This document shows positions 34,499 to 47,537 of a stretch of DNA of 64,000 nt, in pieces; within the stretch, counting starts at the first letter, position 1; each line of letters starts with the position of its first letter. The translations under genes were made by a program, and so were the position numbers. The notes beneath the pieces are model-generated. The model had not been told where the DNA came from. It worked only from the letters and a program-made list of their open reading frames with translations, and did not search any database. Source of the stretch: Cavia porcellus (taxonomy: Eukaryota; Chordata; Mammalia; Rodentia; Caviidae); assembly GCF_034190915.1 (NCBI RefSeq), contig NW_026947484.1, forward strand, positions 183,762,982 through 183,826,981, given 5' to 3'.

Positions 34499-36599
34499 GT
34501 ATTTAAAGTTTTTAAAACTTTATTTTCAAAACATTTTCTAAAGTATTTTATGTATTTTTATAATTCATTCATTTCTACTTGCAGAGTGGTGGTAGCAAAG
34601 ATGTAGAAACGATACATAATTTACAATATGGTGAGTATATGTTAAAAAATTCAAAGCATTTGCTAAGGACACTAAATATTTTTTTAATTTTATAATAATC
34701 TTGAAATGTGTATATCCCCTTATCCTGATTTTCACAGCTCCTCTTAACAAGAGATGAATGCTATTTTCCTACTATTGATATCTGACACTATTGATTTCCT
34801 ACTATTGACATCTCTGTGGTTAGTTTTTTGCCAAGAAAATGTGGCAGAAGTGACTCATTCTTGAGCTTATTCTCTGAAAGGAATTTCACTTCCTTTCTCT
34901 TTGAAACTAATCACTAACTTGTCATTTTATTGCCAATCCATTATCAAGCACACGAAAGAGTCCTGTAAAATGGGCAAAGCTGCCCTCCTCATGCAAGGTG
35001 GATTGCGCATGCTTAAGGGAGTCCAGCCAAGATGGAAACTAGTTTACCTTTAGGTTTAAGAACAGTACATATCCTTACTGTTTTAAGTCATTGAGTTTTA
35101 GGGTAATTTGTTTTACAATAGCTAATTGACATATCAATCTTCAGAAAAGAGATTTAATGTGATTAGAGCTTCAAAGCCTGTGTCCTTTATATACACTACA
35201 TGAATAGTGATGGAGAAGATGATGTTGTAGAAGAGTATACAGCTAAGTCATATAGCTACTTCAAGAAGGGAGGAGTTACTGTGATGGCTGTGCCCAAGAG
35301 TGCCATCATATTGTAAGTGTCTGCTGGATTGAGGCCTTAACAGGAGAATGCGATTTGTGGTTACAAATGAGTGAGTGTGCAGAATTAGGGCTGCTAAAAT
35401 AGTATTTCAAGAAGAGCAAATTAATGTTACCTAGAAAATATAGTTGCTATAACACCGAAGTGGGTCCAAAATGTGGGTTTTCTTCACAGGGAGGTTTCCT
35501 TTATTCAATTGAAGATGAATAAAGAAAAACATTTATTAGTGTGTATTCATAAATAGTGACTGGTTATTTTGTTTACCTGGAGTATAACTTATTCATGCTC
35601 TAATTTAAAATATGTTGACATCAAAGCATAGTTTCTAAAAGAAAATTGCTTCAAAAACAAAATATATGTTAAATGATTATATAAGTGAAAGATTGAAGAT
35701 GTTAGGAACAATTTTGGTTATAAAATTTAGTTGAGTGTTTATTCTGTGGACCCAAGAAAGATAGCTAAGCCCTATAATTCTGTTTCTTTGATAATAGAAT
35801 GAAGACAATGAATATGTATTCCATAGAACTTTTGGGGAGTAGCAGATATAAGATGTATGGGACTGTCTGACACATAGTAGAATTGGATACATAAAAGCAT
35901 TTCTTTAAATTGACATTTGGTATATTAAAAAAGTTCCCTTAGAATTAAGTGTTATTGGCCTTCAAGATAGTCACAATCATGACCAAGTACAGGATTTCTA
36001 TAAAGTGCAGAGATTATTTACAGTTCTCTAATTTTATAGATTATATATCAAATAGAAATGTGTACATTGTTATACAGTTATAGATTTTGAGGCTACTCCC
36101 TATTTAGTTTGCTAGTCTTCTTCCTCTGTGAGATGAAACACAGATTGGTATATATCAGGTCACAGGTAATTGCTGTTACTTTGTGATCTTTCATTTCAGC
36201 TGCTTTTACATTTTCTTTCTAAATTTAGTATACTACAGTTTTACTGCAAAATCAATTTCTTTTGATTTAGCCTGTTTGATATCCATAATAGATTTGTTGC
36301 ATGTGTAGATTCATCTCTTTGCAGTAGAAAATGCTATTAACTTTTCAACTATTGAAACTTTATAATTATCTTGCCTTTTATTTATCTTAACCTCTTTTTT
36401 ATATTTCCATTTTTATCCTCTATTTTTAAAAGGTAATGTATATATTTTAGTTATATTTCACTCCCATCCCTGAATTTCCTTTGCATTATTGTCAAAATCA
36501 ATAGGCTATATAACTGTGGATCTATAGCTGGAATCACTCATGCATTCCATTGAGCATGCTATCACTTAATGATTTAGAACAAACCATCTTAATTTTGTA

Positions 36600-37560
36600 A
36601 CTTTTCTTTCCAAAATTTACTAGAACATTAAAGTGCTTTTGTTTTTTGAGGCAAATCTTAGAATTCTCTATATCTTGTTGAGATTTCTTTTGGGATTACA
36701 CTGAATAAGAGCTAAAATGGGGGAGAGTTGACATCTTAGTTATATGGAGTCTTCTAGTCCAAAAATATATGTCTGCTCACTGATATATATATTACTTGAT
36801 TTATTCTATCAGAGCTTTATATTTCACACAGATTCTGGACATATTGTCTTAGATTTTTTCTATTTCATGAATATTTATTATTAAGGATATATTTTTAAAA
36901 TTTCACATTATGAAATTTTATTGTTTGTATTTTGTAATATTATCTTATGTATATATAGGTCTTGTGCCATTCAACCTTGCCAAACTCACTCATTACAGTC
37001 TGGAGCTATTTTGTAGATTTTAAAAAATCTTCTGCTAAGAACAAGCATGTCTTTTGTAAATACAGGCAGTTTTCTTAATCTGTAAGTCTTTCTTTTTTTG
37101 TATTTCTTGCTTCATTGTATTAGTCAGTATTAACAAGTACAGTATTAATGAGGAACAATCTGTGTACATACTTACTTTTTTCCTGATCTTAGTGGGGAAG
37201 TATGCTTCTCATTACAAAGTATGATTTTAGTGATAAATTTGTTTTAAAATTCCCTTTATGCTGTTAAGAAATTTTTCTATTTTCAATCTTTTGATGTTTA
37301 CATCATGAATAATTGTTGAATTTTGCCAAGTGCTTTGTCTATGAAGATAATTACATGATTTTTTTTTTCTTTTAGACTGTTGATAGTCACTATTTCTCAT
37401 GAGGTATCATTCTCTTTATACCGTTTTATAGAAATATGTAAATCCACTTATTTGTATATAAACAAATTTATATTGCTGGACTCAATATAATGTTTTGTTA
37501 AGATGGCAATCCTGAGGTCCTGTATCTAGTACGTCTTTTTTTAGAAAGAATCCTTATTTG
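36600..37560 (-). mobile_element. Ancient L1 ORF2 fragment
   Basis: The plus strand shows the reverse complement of L1 ORF2 in its familiar order: 'tgttgagatttcttttggga', 'ttcaaccttgccaaactcac', 'cagttttcttaatctgtaag', 'cctgatcttagtggggaag' and 'ttgaattttgccaagtgctt'. It is highly diverged with many stops. No target duplication was found. From 37560 to 39900 there is AT-rich sequence with nothing recognisable. Confidence 0.8.
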
Positions 37561-40172
37561 CCTTTGAAAGGAGGCTGATGCTACTACCCATTGTGTAGCC
37601 ATTTTAGCTTCTTTCAAAATTATTTTGTTTTGTTTTAAAGATAATAAAACCAAACAAAACAGAATAATGTCAGTCAAATCAAAACAGTGAAATTAGTATA
37701 GAACTTCGAAGCAGGATAACAGGAAATGTTATTGTCAGAGCACTCAGATTTTTATTTTACGTCTGCTTACCTTATTTTTCCTTTGAAATAGGTTCATGGA
37801 GATTTGGAAGAGTAAGAATTTCTGCATCATTGCCAGGATTCCATGGCTTTTGCACTCTGACCATAGATATTTATGTGGTCTGTCACATTTCAGCAATTAG
37901 AGAATTGAATTTACTTCCGTCAAACCAATGCTGAAATCACAGATAATGTTACCTATATTTAGACTTCATTAACATTAAATATATTAATTTTAAGACTTAG
38001 GGTGTAAAATTTTTATATAAACTTTTTTTGTTCTCATAACAATTCTGTGAGTCAAACATTTTTTGAGCATATTGTATTATTGTGCACTTTAAGTAGTAAA
38101 AACCCACACCTAATTTGACATGATTTCTTTGGCAGTTAATAAGTACACATTGCACAACTTAATGAATCTGCAAACTAAATAATGGCTGTAGTGGGTGTGA
38201 AAATAGGGATATTTAAATGCATAAGGAAATTTAGCACATATCCCAGTGGCCGTGTAAACAGACTTCTGATTCCTTTATAAATTGCGAATACTTTGTTGTG
38301 CAGAAACCTGGTGAAAAAATACAGTCCTACGTCCATACACAGAGTTCATTGCCATATCTCCAAAAGCCCCACTGCATGCCTATTATCCACTTAAAAGCTT
38401 CATTAAAACTGTTTTAGAAACAGCTAAACTGGTCAAAAACTAAGCCTCATTTGTCATTATTTATCCTCAGAGACTGGAGACAGCTGTATTGATGAGATGT
38501 ATTTAAAATTAGATTTCCAGTTATTTGATAAAAAGCTTTCGAATATGACCTGGTGTCATATAAAATCAGTATTAAAAAGCACATTATAAGGATGAATTCT
38601 AGACTAGACAAACCCTAGAGGAATGTGCAGGATGAAAAATGTCTGTGAGTAATGAACATTTGATGTAATGTGCTGTGAACTTGATACAAGAAACTTGTCT
38701 TTTAGTTTAATAGTTGCTTTTGTTATTTAAAATCTACATGCAAAGATGTTAAATATATTCAGTGATTTACATGAAGGTAAAATAATTAACAATATAGCAT
38801 ATCACTGAGTAACATAAATTGAAATTAAGCTCAGAGTTGAGCAAAGAGACCATTATACTCTACAGATGCTGATGATATTTGGAATGCCATAGGAGTGATA
38901 CAATTTGAAATTTTAGTTTTTAAAGGCCACGATATTCTTTCCTTTTTTATTTATGTGTAGTATTTTCCATGTGTTCTTTGTTTGGACTCCATTGGTCCTT
39001 GTTTTATAATTGATGAAGTGCCATCAAATAGGTAAATGGTAGCTACACAGAAATAAGAATGTTACATTGTGCTTCTAAAACAAACCCAAAATACACAACT
39101 TGTCATATGGAGATAAAGCCATTATTTGTGTTCACCATGCCTGCCCTTTAAATGTATGTCACTGGACACAGACAGTGGTGTACATTTAGACAGCCTTAGA
39201 CCCACACCTCAGATGTATGTGCGTTCTTTTTCATATTGAAGCATAAAATATATACTACTGTCCTGACACTTCTATATTTTTAGAAAACGTGATTACTAAG
39301 CAGCCAATGGAGATAATTTTTAGCAATTTAAAAACATCTTTCAGAGTGAGTTTTGACAGAACATTCCTGAAATCAGAGGTGCATATTAGTGTTTAATGGG
39401 AACATTTCTTTCTCTCTCAAAATTTCCATCTTGCTATTTCATGATTTCTGCACAGAGTAAATGTTGTTGGTTGCTACCTAGCCTTGGTTCTCATTCACTC
39501 TTCTATTTCTCCACTCATTAAAGGAGTCTGATTTTTTTGTTTGTTTGTTTTGTGATTGGAAGTACTAAGTTAATGGCATGTCCAGGTTGCATTAAGTAAA
39601 GAATTGCCTTGGATCAAATATAGGACATAATATAAATAGGTAACAAAATTCCTTTTTGAACATGTTTTTTAGAATAACCCAGGCATGTTGAGCACATGGC
39701 TGGACGTGCCTGGAAGGCAAATATTGCCTTGTTGGTAGCTTGTGAAGAGTGACTGGGTGTCTTGGATTTGGCTGTTAGGGTCCTTGAAAGGAGAGGCCTT
39801 TTCCCATGTTTCCTGACTACAGCTGGGAAAATGTGGTGGCCCTTTCTGAACTCAGAAGGTTCTGTGGAGACCTGATGCTAAAAGTCATGTTGTCGTGTTT
39901 CTTTTGTGTTAGTGCAATAAATTGTTTGTAAGAAATAAGATTCATTAATTGGTAAAAAGTTGTTATATAGATGTAAGCCAACGAAATGTGGTTGAGGGAG
40001 AGCGGATAGACTAGGTTCCAGGGATATGTGCAGAGTACAGCTGAGAGGATTGGTGATGGATTTAAGGTAATTAATGAGAGTAAAAATCTTTGAAGATGAC
40101 ATTGAGGTTTCTGACACTAAAACAGAGGAGTGCTATTAAATAGAACAGATTAAAGATGATTTAACATGCTTT

Positions 40173-40730
40173 TTTAAAAATTTTATTTTGAAAGTATACA
40201 ACAGAACAAGACAGAATAAAGCCAACTAAGATCGTACAGTGAAATCGGTACATAACTTCACAGCAGTTTACCGGGATAACAGTAATAGGTATCATAGTAT
40301 ATTTTGTTATCTTTATAATAGTTATTCTTTCAGTCACATATATCAAAATGAGATGAAATATAGAACACTATAGAACTTATCAAAACAGAATATTGAATAG
40401 AGCAGTACCATTAATCAGAAAAGAGCAAAACAGTAATAAAAATATTTGCCTTCAAAGAGATGGTAGGAGGAAATCCCCCTTATTTGCTATGGTCAACCTC
40501 CCTGGAGACGCTCAGATTTCTGGTTCCCATTTGATAACGGGGGGACAAAAGAAGGAGGGTAGGGGAAGTGGGATATTTGACTCTAGGCCGTGCATCAGGA
40601 GGGTTCACTATTGCTTAGCAGGGAGGCAGGCTGGTTGTTTGGTTTCACAGCATACTAAGTTCCAACATGGTGTGGATCTCAGGAGCTGCTGCTGGTTCTC
40701 CCCCTGGAAGGGCTGCAGTCTGCCACACTC
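40173..40730 (-). mobile_element. Short non-autonomous element with L1 3' tail
   Basis: A 558-bp insertion bounded by TTAACATGCTTT (40161-40172 and 40731-40742). On the minus strand it starts GAGTGTGGCAGACTGCAGCC, followed by about 300 bp of GC-richer unique sequence. It then has about two units of the local L1 3' UTR repeat (40400-40200) and the tail TTCAAAATAAAATTTTTAAA. It has no L1 ORF1 or ORF2 sequence. Open frames (113 codons plus, 61 codons minus) are not recognisable proteins. Its 5' module is related to that of 56531-56918. Confidence 0.75.
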
Positions 40731-40798
40731 TTAACATGCTTTTAAATGTCAGGGTAATGTTGTCCAGAAATTAGATGAGTAGGCATCTTAGACCAGGT

Positions 40799-40802
<4 letters not shown>

Positions 40803-40846
<44 letters not shown>
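40803..40846 (+). repeat. (TA)n microsatellite
   Basis: About 21 uninterrupted ta units followed by 'tgtatttataag'. The interval 40850-41640 is otherwise featureless. Confidence 0.95.
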
Positions 40847-40849
<3 letters not shown>

Positions 40850-41639
40850 TTATAAGTTTAAAAGTGTTAGTTAAGTTCATGAATACAAGTGAGGTTAACA
40901 GACATATGGAAATTTTCCATGAATTGTTTATATATTTTCTTCTCTTTGCCGCTTTATATCATTGGTTGTTGTAAAACCTAACGCATTTCCCATGTATCCA
41001 ATTCTACCTACTGTCTTTCTACTTGGAAGACATATGTACCTTTGTGTTAGTGTAGTAAACTGTTTGTAAGAAATAAGATTAAGAAAGCAGAATAATTAAA
41101 ATTGACAATCTGCATCTCCAAACCCAATCTTTTCTTTTAGATTCTTTACCTTTAAGAAGAATAAACACATTTTCCCAATCATAAAATTTGTGAAACACTT
41201 AGAAACCTACATTTCATTTAGTACCCTGTATCTAATAATTAATCATTTTTTGTGAGTAGTATACCTTCAATATATTATCTTTTTTCCAATTCTACTGATT
41301 ATTTTAATTTATGGACATTAACATTTCTTGTCTGGATGAAGGAGTTGGTCCCTAAACTGCTTTACCTGTTTCTAGTTTTGACTCTTCCAGTTTATCTGAC
41401 ATCCAATTATTGTTAGAGTGGCAGCCATAGTACAAAACTAATTGTAAAACTTCTGTTCAAAATCATTAAAGGGTGATTGCTGTCATGCAGAAATCAAATT
41501 TAAATTCCTTATCTGGACATAACAGATCCATCACTGTCTTTCTATTTGCTACATCTTCACTCTTTCCTCTATGCTTTCCTTTGTATAAAATTATTAATTT
41601 TCTATTTCTAAATTTCTATTTCTTGGTAGTCAAGAAATA

Positions 41640-42060
41640 CCAGAGACTTAGTGGCTCAGTGTAATATATATTTATTCATGTATAGTTCTGGAGGTCAGAA
41701 GTCCTCATTGTTTACAGAGCTGTGCTTCCTGGGGATCTGTAAGGGCTCCTAATTCTCTGCTATTTCCAGCCTCTGTTTAATCATCTGCTTTGCTTATCCA
41801 TGGCCATTCCTCCCCTTTTATATGAATCCGTGTGGCTTTTTCAGTCTCTTTCCTCTCTGCTGGTCACGTTCTTCCCTGACTTTTTTCCTTCTGCCTTCTT
41901 TCCCTGCTGACTCTGTGCTTATCTTAGGCCAACCAGCATTATTCAAAATAATCTTTCCACCTGAAGATCCTTAACTTAATCATATCTGTGAAGTGTCTTT
42001 TGCCATGTGAGCTGACATACTCACAGGTTCTGATGATTAGGACATGAACATCTTTTGGTT
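41640..42060 (-). mobile_element. MLT1-like MaLR LTR
   Basis: The plus strand gives the reverse-complement MLT1 pattern in order: 'accagagacttagtggctca', 'tatatttattcatgtatagt', 'tctggaggtcagaagtcctc', then 'ttaacttaatcatatctgtg', 'tgccatgtgagctgacatac' and 'gattaggacatgaacatctt'. An old shared mammalian element. Confidence 0.8.
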
Positions 42061-43119
42061 ATTCTCTTATAATCCACAAATGAGCCCCTTAACTCGAGTT
42101 CAAAAAATGGGGCAAAAACATATTTGTAAAAAAGCGCTGATTTATTTTATCATGGGCCCAGTGACACAGTGCAGTTGGAGCTTGCAAAAGCTGTGTCTCA
42201 CCTTAAAGCTTTCTAGCCTTTTTGTAGATATCACAGTTTACCAAGTAAGGGCTATGGGCATGCATCAGGAAATTGGCTAAGGAAATATTTTCCTTAACAG
42301 AGCACAGAGTAGTCTAGTAGTAATCAACAATCCTTTGTCAGCTTATTCTATACCACATCTGCTATTTGTGGAGGGCAACAATGGTTAACATATCAATTAG
42401 GTTAGGTTCCCAGGGATTTACCATTCTTTAGAGGGGAGCATTGATTAACATATCAATTAGGTCACACAGAGGAAAAAATGCATACAGAACAGTAGGTGTT
42501 ACAGGTACTTTGGCATAACACAAACATAATGAAGCTTTTTTTTGCTAGTGTACAGCAATTCTTCCAGCCATGTACACATTTTTAGTAACTACTACTTTGT
42601 GTTTTTCCCCTTTCTGGAATTATATTTCTGTTTCCATTAATTTTGGAAAACAATCTCCAATTTCAGATTTCAACTTCTGTGGATATTTACACAGGAAAAA
42701 ATCCCACAGGAAAACATACTCTAAATATATATTCTAGATAGTGTCTCTAACTCTAAACTAAAATATGTAGACATAGAAATGAATGGTGGTAGAATAATAT
42801 CTAATTCAGCAAAATGAAAAAATAAAATCTAAGTGCTTCCAGAGAAAAAGAAATTTTGAGAAGCAAGCTAATTTTTTTCTATAGCATCCTGCAAAAACCT
42901 AAAGAAGTGGAAGTATGAGACATTACATAAGTTCTGGAGGGTTAAAGTCAGTGGGTAAAGGGCAAAAGAAAGAACGGTTTGAAAATGTTTGGGAAGAGTA
43001 GTTATTACTCCCTCCAAACCTGTAGGACACAGTGAATGTTCTTCTGGAGAAACTCGCATGGTCTCTGGGCTGTTTGGAGGTTTCAGCCCTGAAGGTAAAA
43101 AGGTGATGATGTGTTAAAG

Positions 43120-43345
43120 CCAAACACAAATAGCTGAGTTTCCTTTCTCAGTTGTTTAGAAAACTTCAGACTGAACTTCAGCATAGACACAACCAACCAG
43201 CTCTGTGCCCGCCTAACCAATCCCCAATCCCTAATTTGTCCTGTGGCGGTACATAACTGCCCTCAGTTTGTCTTTCACTTTGTTCTGTCTTGGGTTTTCA
43301 GTAATTTTCTTTGTGAAATAAAAATGCCTTAATAAAGAAAAATTG
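43120..43345 (+). mobile_element. Possible LTR remnant
   Basis: A less AT-rich patch with 'accaatccccaatccctaat' and a double polyadenylation-like end ('gaaataaaaatgccttaata') resembles the 3' half of a retroviral LTR in plus orientation. No partner or internal region was seen. The stretches 42060-43120 and 43345-45090 hold no other recognisable feature, except a diverged direct repeat around 42380-42455 containing 'taacatatcaattaggt' twice. Confidence 0.35.
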
Positions 43346-45094
43346 GTATTAATAAGTACTCTCAGTAGAAAATTCTGTCATTGACTCTATCAGCCAAAGG
43401 AGAGTCATATCACAGTTAATGAAAATTAAGAGCATCATTTGATTTCTTGGAAAACCACTAAAGATGTATTTTTCAAGATCTGTCTTCAAATCATATCTCA
43501 TGTGAGATAGATAAATATGGAGAATCTCTGGCTGAAGTCAGGACAAAATCATAAGTGGAGGTAGAAATAGTCCCAAGACACTATTAAGGTTACTGTTTAG
43601 CACTTTTTATGAAAAAGAAAAGACACTAGAATTTGCAACATGAAATACACAATGGAAAGTAGTCTGACAATGAGACATTGAAGGATCACCCAAGCCTGGT
43701 AACTTTTTAAGTCCTTGTTTATCTGCCACCTCAGGCACAAAGTATCTGCAAGGGCTTTATGTGAAGTAACAATGTAATCAAAGCTCTTTTCCACAGCTAT
43801 GAGTCTATGAGGTTTTCTGTGGTACCAGGCTTACATAATGTCTACTGAATGTTACTTTTCATATTCAAACAACTCTGTAAAACCTGACATTTCTTGATGT
43901 TGCATCTTTTGGCTTATTGTTTTTATATTGTTTCACAGCCAGTGAATTTTCTGTTGGCCAACCTGAATACAAAAAGAGTTAAAAATGATCATAAATTATT
44001 GAATACGGTATTTAAAAAACCTGTATTTTAATTTTCAGGAAGTTTGATGGCACATTATGAAATTTACAGTTTAAAAGAATGCTTCAGCTTTGGGAAACAG
44101 TTTCAATGAATAAATAAAATTATTTATTGTTAGCCTATCATCCCAGTTATTTACATGCAAATGTTGCTTCTCAAGTACTTGAGGTTGACTGAAAGTAATT
44201 TCTTCTTTGAATTAGTCATAAACTTCAAGCATTGTGCTCACAATGTTTTTGCTCTATTAATTTGCTTAATAAGCCATTTCTTTTCCAATAGCACAGTGGT
44301 AAACTTCAACACAATTTAAAAATTTCCAGATCATTTTAATCTATATAAAGCTGAGATAGGTAAACTTTATGTCAGAAACAGACATTGGCTATCACATCAA
44401 CCTTTTTTTATGTCTGTTCACTTGAGCATTAGTATAATTGCCAGTACTAGCTAAAAAACATCTTGCTTTTAAAATTGTAACACGCAGTCAAAGTATGGTG
44501 TCCACTTCTAAAGACTGCCGGACATCTTTCCAGCTAATGGGTGAGGTCAGGGGAGAATCTAGTGATGTACAGACTAGGATAGAGAAGCGAGTCCTGGGGA
44601 AAGCAGATTTCTGTTTTCAGTTGTGACATTAGGGGACTGTGGAGGATATGGGAGCTGCCAAGTAGAATCAGCTCCTATGACAGATGCTCTCCATTTAAAG
44701 AGGTAAATGCAAAACTATAAGAGAAATAACTTTTCAACACAAGAGCCTGGAGGCCCTTGAGGATAGATGATGCCAGAAAAATGTGAGATTATTGTGGCTG
44801 CCAGAGTATATTAATACTATAAATATAGATGATTTCCTGAGGAAAAAATCCTTGAAAATGTACCAAATGTATGATGCTGAATATCAAGTTAAACAGCCAA
44901 GACACAGAGTGCCAACTAAACATAGATTTCCTGCCCTTCCTTCCACAGTGTGCCTGAATGTCTCATAGCACCTGGGTTTCAACTGGGTGCCAGACTGCAT
45001 CCATTAATTTTTTCCATACTTTCTTCTCTTTTTAGATTTTGCATTATCATTAATCTTATAGCCATTCAGTAATTCAAGGGCTGAATGACCAAGT

Positions 45095-45250
45095 TTATTT
45101 GTTTATTCAACAGATATTTATTAAACAATTCTGAAGTCCCAGGCACAGTTCTAGCCATTTAGTACATACTGGTGAATAGAAAAGAATATATGACACTGAT
45201 GACATCCTCTAGCTTATGTTACAGTGGAGGCAGGTAAACATTAAGTATAG
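45095..45250 (+). repeat. L2-type LINE fragment
   Basis: The order 'gtttattcaacagatattta', 'cccaggcacagttctagcca' and 'tagcttatgttacagtggag' follows the ancient L2 3' region in plus orientation. Confidence 0.55.
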
Positions 45251-45421
45251 CAAATGAATACATTATATATTGTGTTAGAAGTTCCTATGGAAAGCAAGTA
45301 AGATCTTGTAAGGAGGAAGGGTCAGGATTATAGTGCGTGATGGTGGGAAAGAGGAATGGCAGTTTTAAATTGGGTGATCAGGTGGGCTGAAATTGAACAA
45401 AACTCAATTCTACTTCTGGTT

Positions 45422-45456
<35 letters not shown>

Positions 45457-45495
45457 GTCTCTCTCTCTCCCTCTGTCTCTCTCTCTCTCTCCCCC

Positions 45496-45540
<45 letters not shown>
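45422..45540 (+). repeat. (TC)n microsatellite
   Basis: About 120 bp of tctctc with a few interruptions (gtctt, ccctctg, ccccgtg). The open frames on both strands (SLSLSL and RERERE) are repeat artefacts. Confidence 0.97.
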
Positions 45541-45541
<1 letters not shown>

Positions 45542-46316
45542 CCTGCATTAAATTCTTCTTATTATTCAGTGTCCACTTCAAATGCTATCTCTTCTGTGAT
45601 TCTGACTTTGTCAATATCCCTTAAGCATTTACCCTTTTACATTCCCCAGCAGCCGAGTGTGTTGCTCCTCTGAGTTGTGGACAAGTGTAAAGCACATTTA
45701 TGTGTGGTCTGGGAAAAGTCCTCACAGAAAGTGCTTGAATTCCCACTTGTCTGCCTTTGGACAGTCCCCAAAGCAATACCTGACTAGCAAGAAAGCTTCA
45801 ACATATCGAGGTTTAACATCATCCCTAGAAATAACATTTAAGTAAAAAGAAAGAGGAGTGGGTAGGCAAGTACCCCCTTTTACATTCCCTGGTGGAGAAA
45901 TGTTGACTTGTACACCAGACCATTCCTAATGAGTTCCCAGTGGGAGTAGGCATGGGTTGCCAGTTGTAGTTTCTGTATCTTAATGTAAACTTTGTTAGCA
46001 TTCTGTCCATCTCTGGATTGCTTTTTGCTCTCATGTTTGTGCTTACTGCATTTGGTTTGTAAATAACTTTCTGTGTCCAGGTCCTTTAGGGTATCATACA
46101 TTCATTTTGGAGTTTCTTATTGTCTTATTAGATTTATTCTTTGTATTATACAATTTGTGGGCATTTGCTTCTTTTGTCCATTCCATAATTTATGTCTTTA
46201 AAATTCCATATGACCAAATATACTTTTTGATCCTTAACCCAAAATGGTAGGACACTGTACATTTGATGAAGGTGACCTGTGTTTAGTTAACTGATTACCA
46301 GGGTTCACATTTGACT

Positions 46317-46444
46317 TTGTCATTAATAACTGTTTCAATGAGTACTATGCTGCACCTCTGAATTCTCAGAAAACTGTAGATTGTCATTAATAACTGTTTC
46401 AATGAGTACTATGCTGCACCTCTGAATTCTCAGAAAACTGTAGA
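46317..46444 (+). repeat. Perfect 64-bp tandem duplication
   Basis: Copies 46317-46380 and 46381-46444 are identical by eye; each begins 'ttgtcattaataactgtttc' and ends 'aaaactgtaga'. No microsatellite or retroelement signature is visible in the unit. The surrounding 45850-47450 contains no gene. Confidence 0.95.
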
Positions 46445-47482
46445 TATAAATACCCACCTTGAGATTTCTGAGGACAGTGTAGCAAGCTCTGACTATGATA
46501 CCTGTCACGTTAGCTACGCCGTCAGTGTAAGTCCTTTCCTGCCTCTGCATCAACTTCTCTTGCTAAATCCAGTTCTATGAAGTCAAGGAACTAGAACAGG
46601 AATAGTAGCATTTCAAGTCGGATTGAAATATTATCATGCTTAAGCAGATGTATTTTATCTGAGAAAGAGTATAACCATAAATTGATAACTGTTTTTGTCT
46701 TTTTCCCCATTCCTTTCAATTCAAGAAATAATGAAGTTTTCAATTTGGTGTCATATGTGGGGAGTTTCCATTTATCTCTATAACATGTGTGCTCTACATT
46801 GCAGAAAAGCACTTCCAACAAATCTGCTGCAGCCAGCTAGTTACCGAGGGCAGATGTGTGAGAGAGAAGTGCCATAGTATTTAAAGCTTGTGTTTGCCAA
46901 CTAAAAATTATGCTGATCATGAGACTCATTGTGTTCTCTATTTTATATTTTGAAAGTTTTTCCAGGTTAGTAAAACAGTCCTTCTAAATGGAGTGTTTTC
47001 AAATTGTAGCAAATAATTACAGTTGTGAAATAATTTCAAAATATCAATTTAATGACCACTGAATGTAAAATCTTCTAGGTTGAGTGTTTAGAGAAAACCA
47101 AGAAGAGTAACTATAGGAGGAAGATTTAGAATTGTACATTAAAATCTACAATAGGGTCAAGTCAGTGTCATGACAAAAATGTGAATTTAGTGCAGCATAG
47201 GTTTAAAAGAAGGTTAAGATCTATTTCAGGAATTGGTAAACCTTCATGAGGAGATAAAGTCTCAGAGTGTGGATCTGAAGGTTTTAGCACACAGAAATGA
47301 TCAGAGAGTAGTTCTGAGATGAAGGATATCCTTTCAAAAAGCTGTTGTTATGGGAAATAAAAGAACATTTTAATACAAATTGTGTTCTCCCAGTTTGGCT
47401 CAGAAATGAAGTATGTTGAAATAGTAAAAGTACCTAAAAGGTCCCTTTTAGGTAAAGGGGGGGGGGAGTCCATAGGTGAGAG

Positions 47483-47484
<2 letters not shown>

Positions 47485-47533
<49 letters not shown>
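47485..47533 (+). repeat. (AG)n microsatellite with a nearby G-run
   Basis: About 24 ag units preceded by a run of G at 47458-47467. Both strands give low-complexity open frames that are not genes. Confidence 0.97.

Positions 47534-47537
<4 letters not shown>

Noticed and set aside
45356..45673. 105-codon frame with SLSLSL and RERERE-type opposite frame
   Set aside because: Entirely due to the (TC)n microsatellite.
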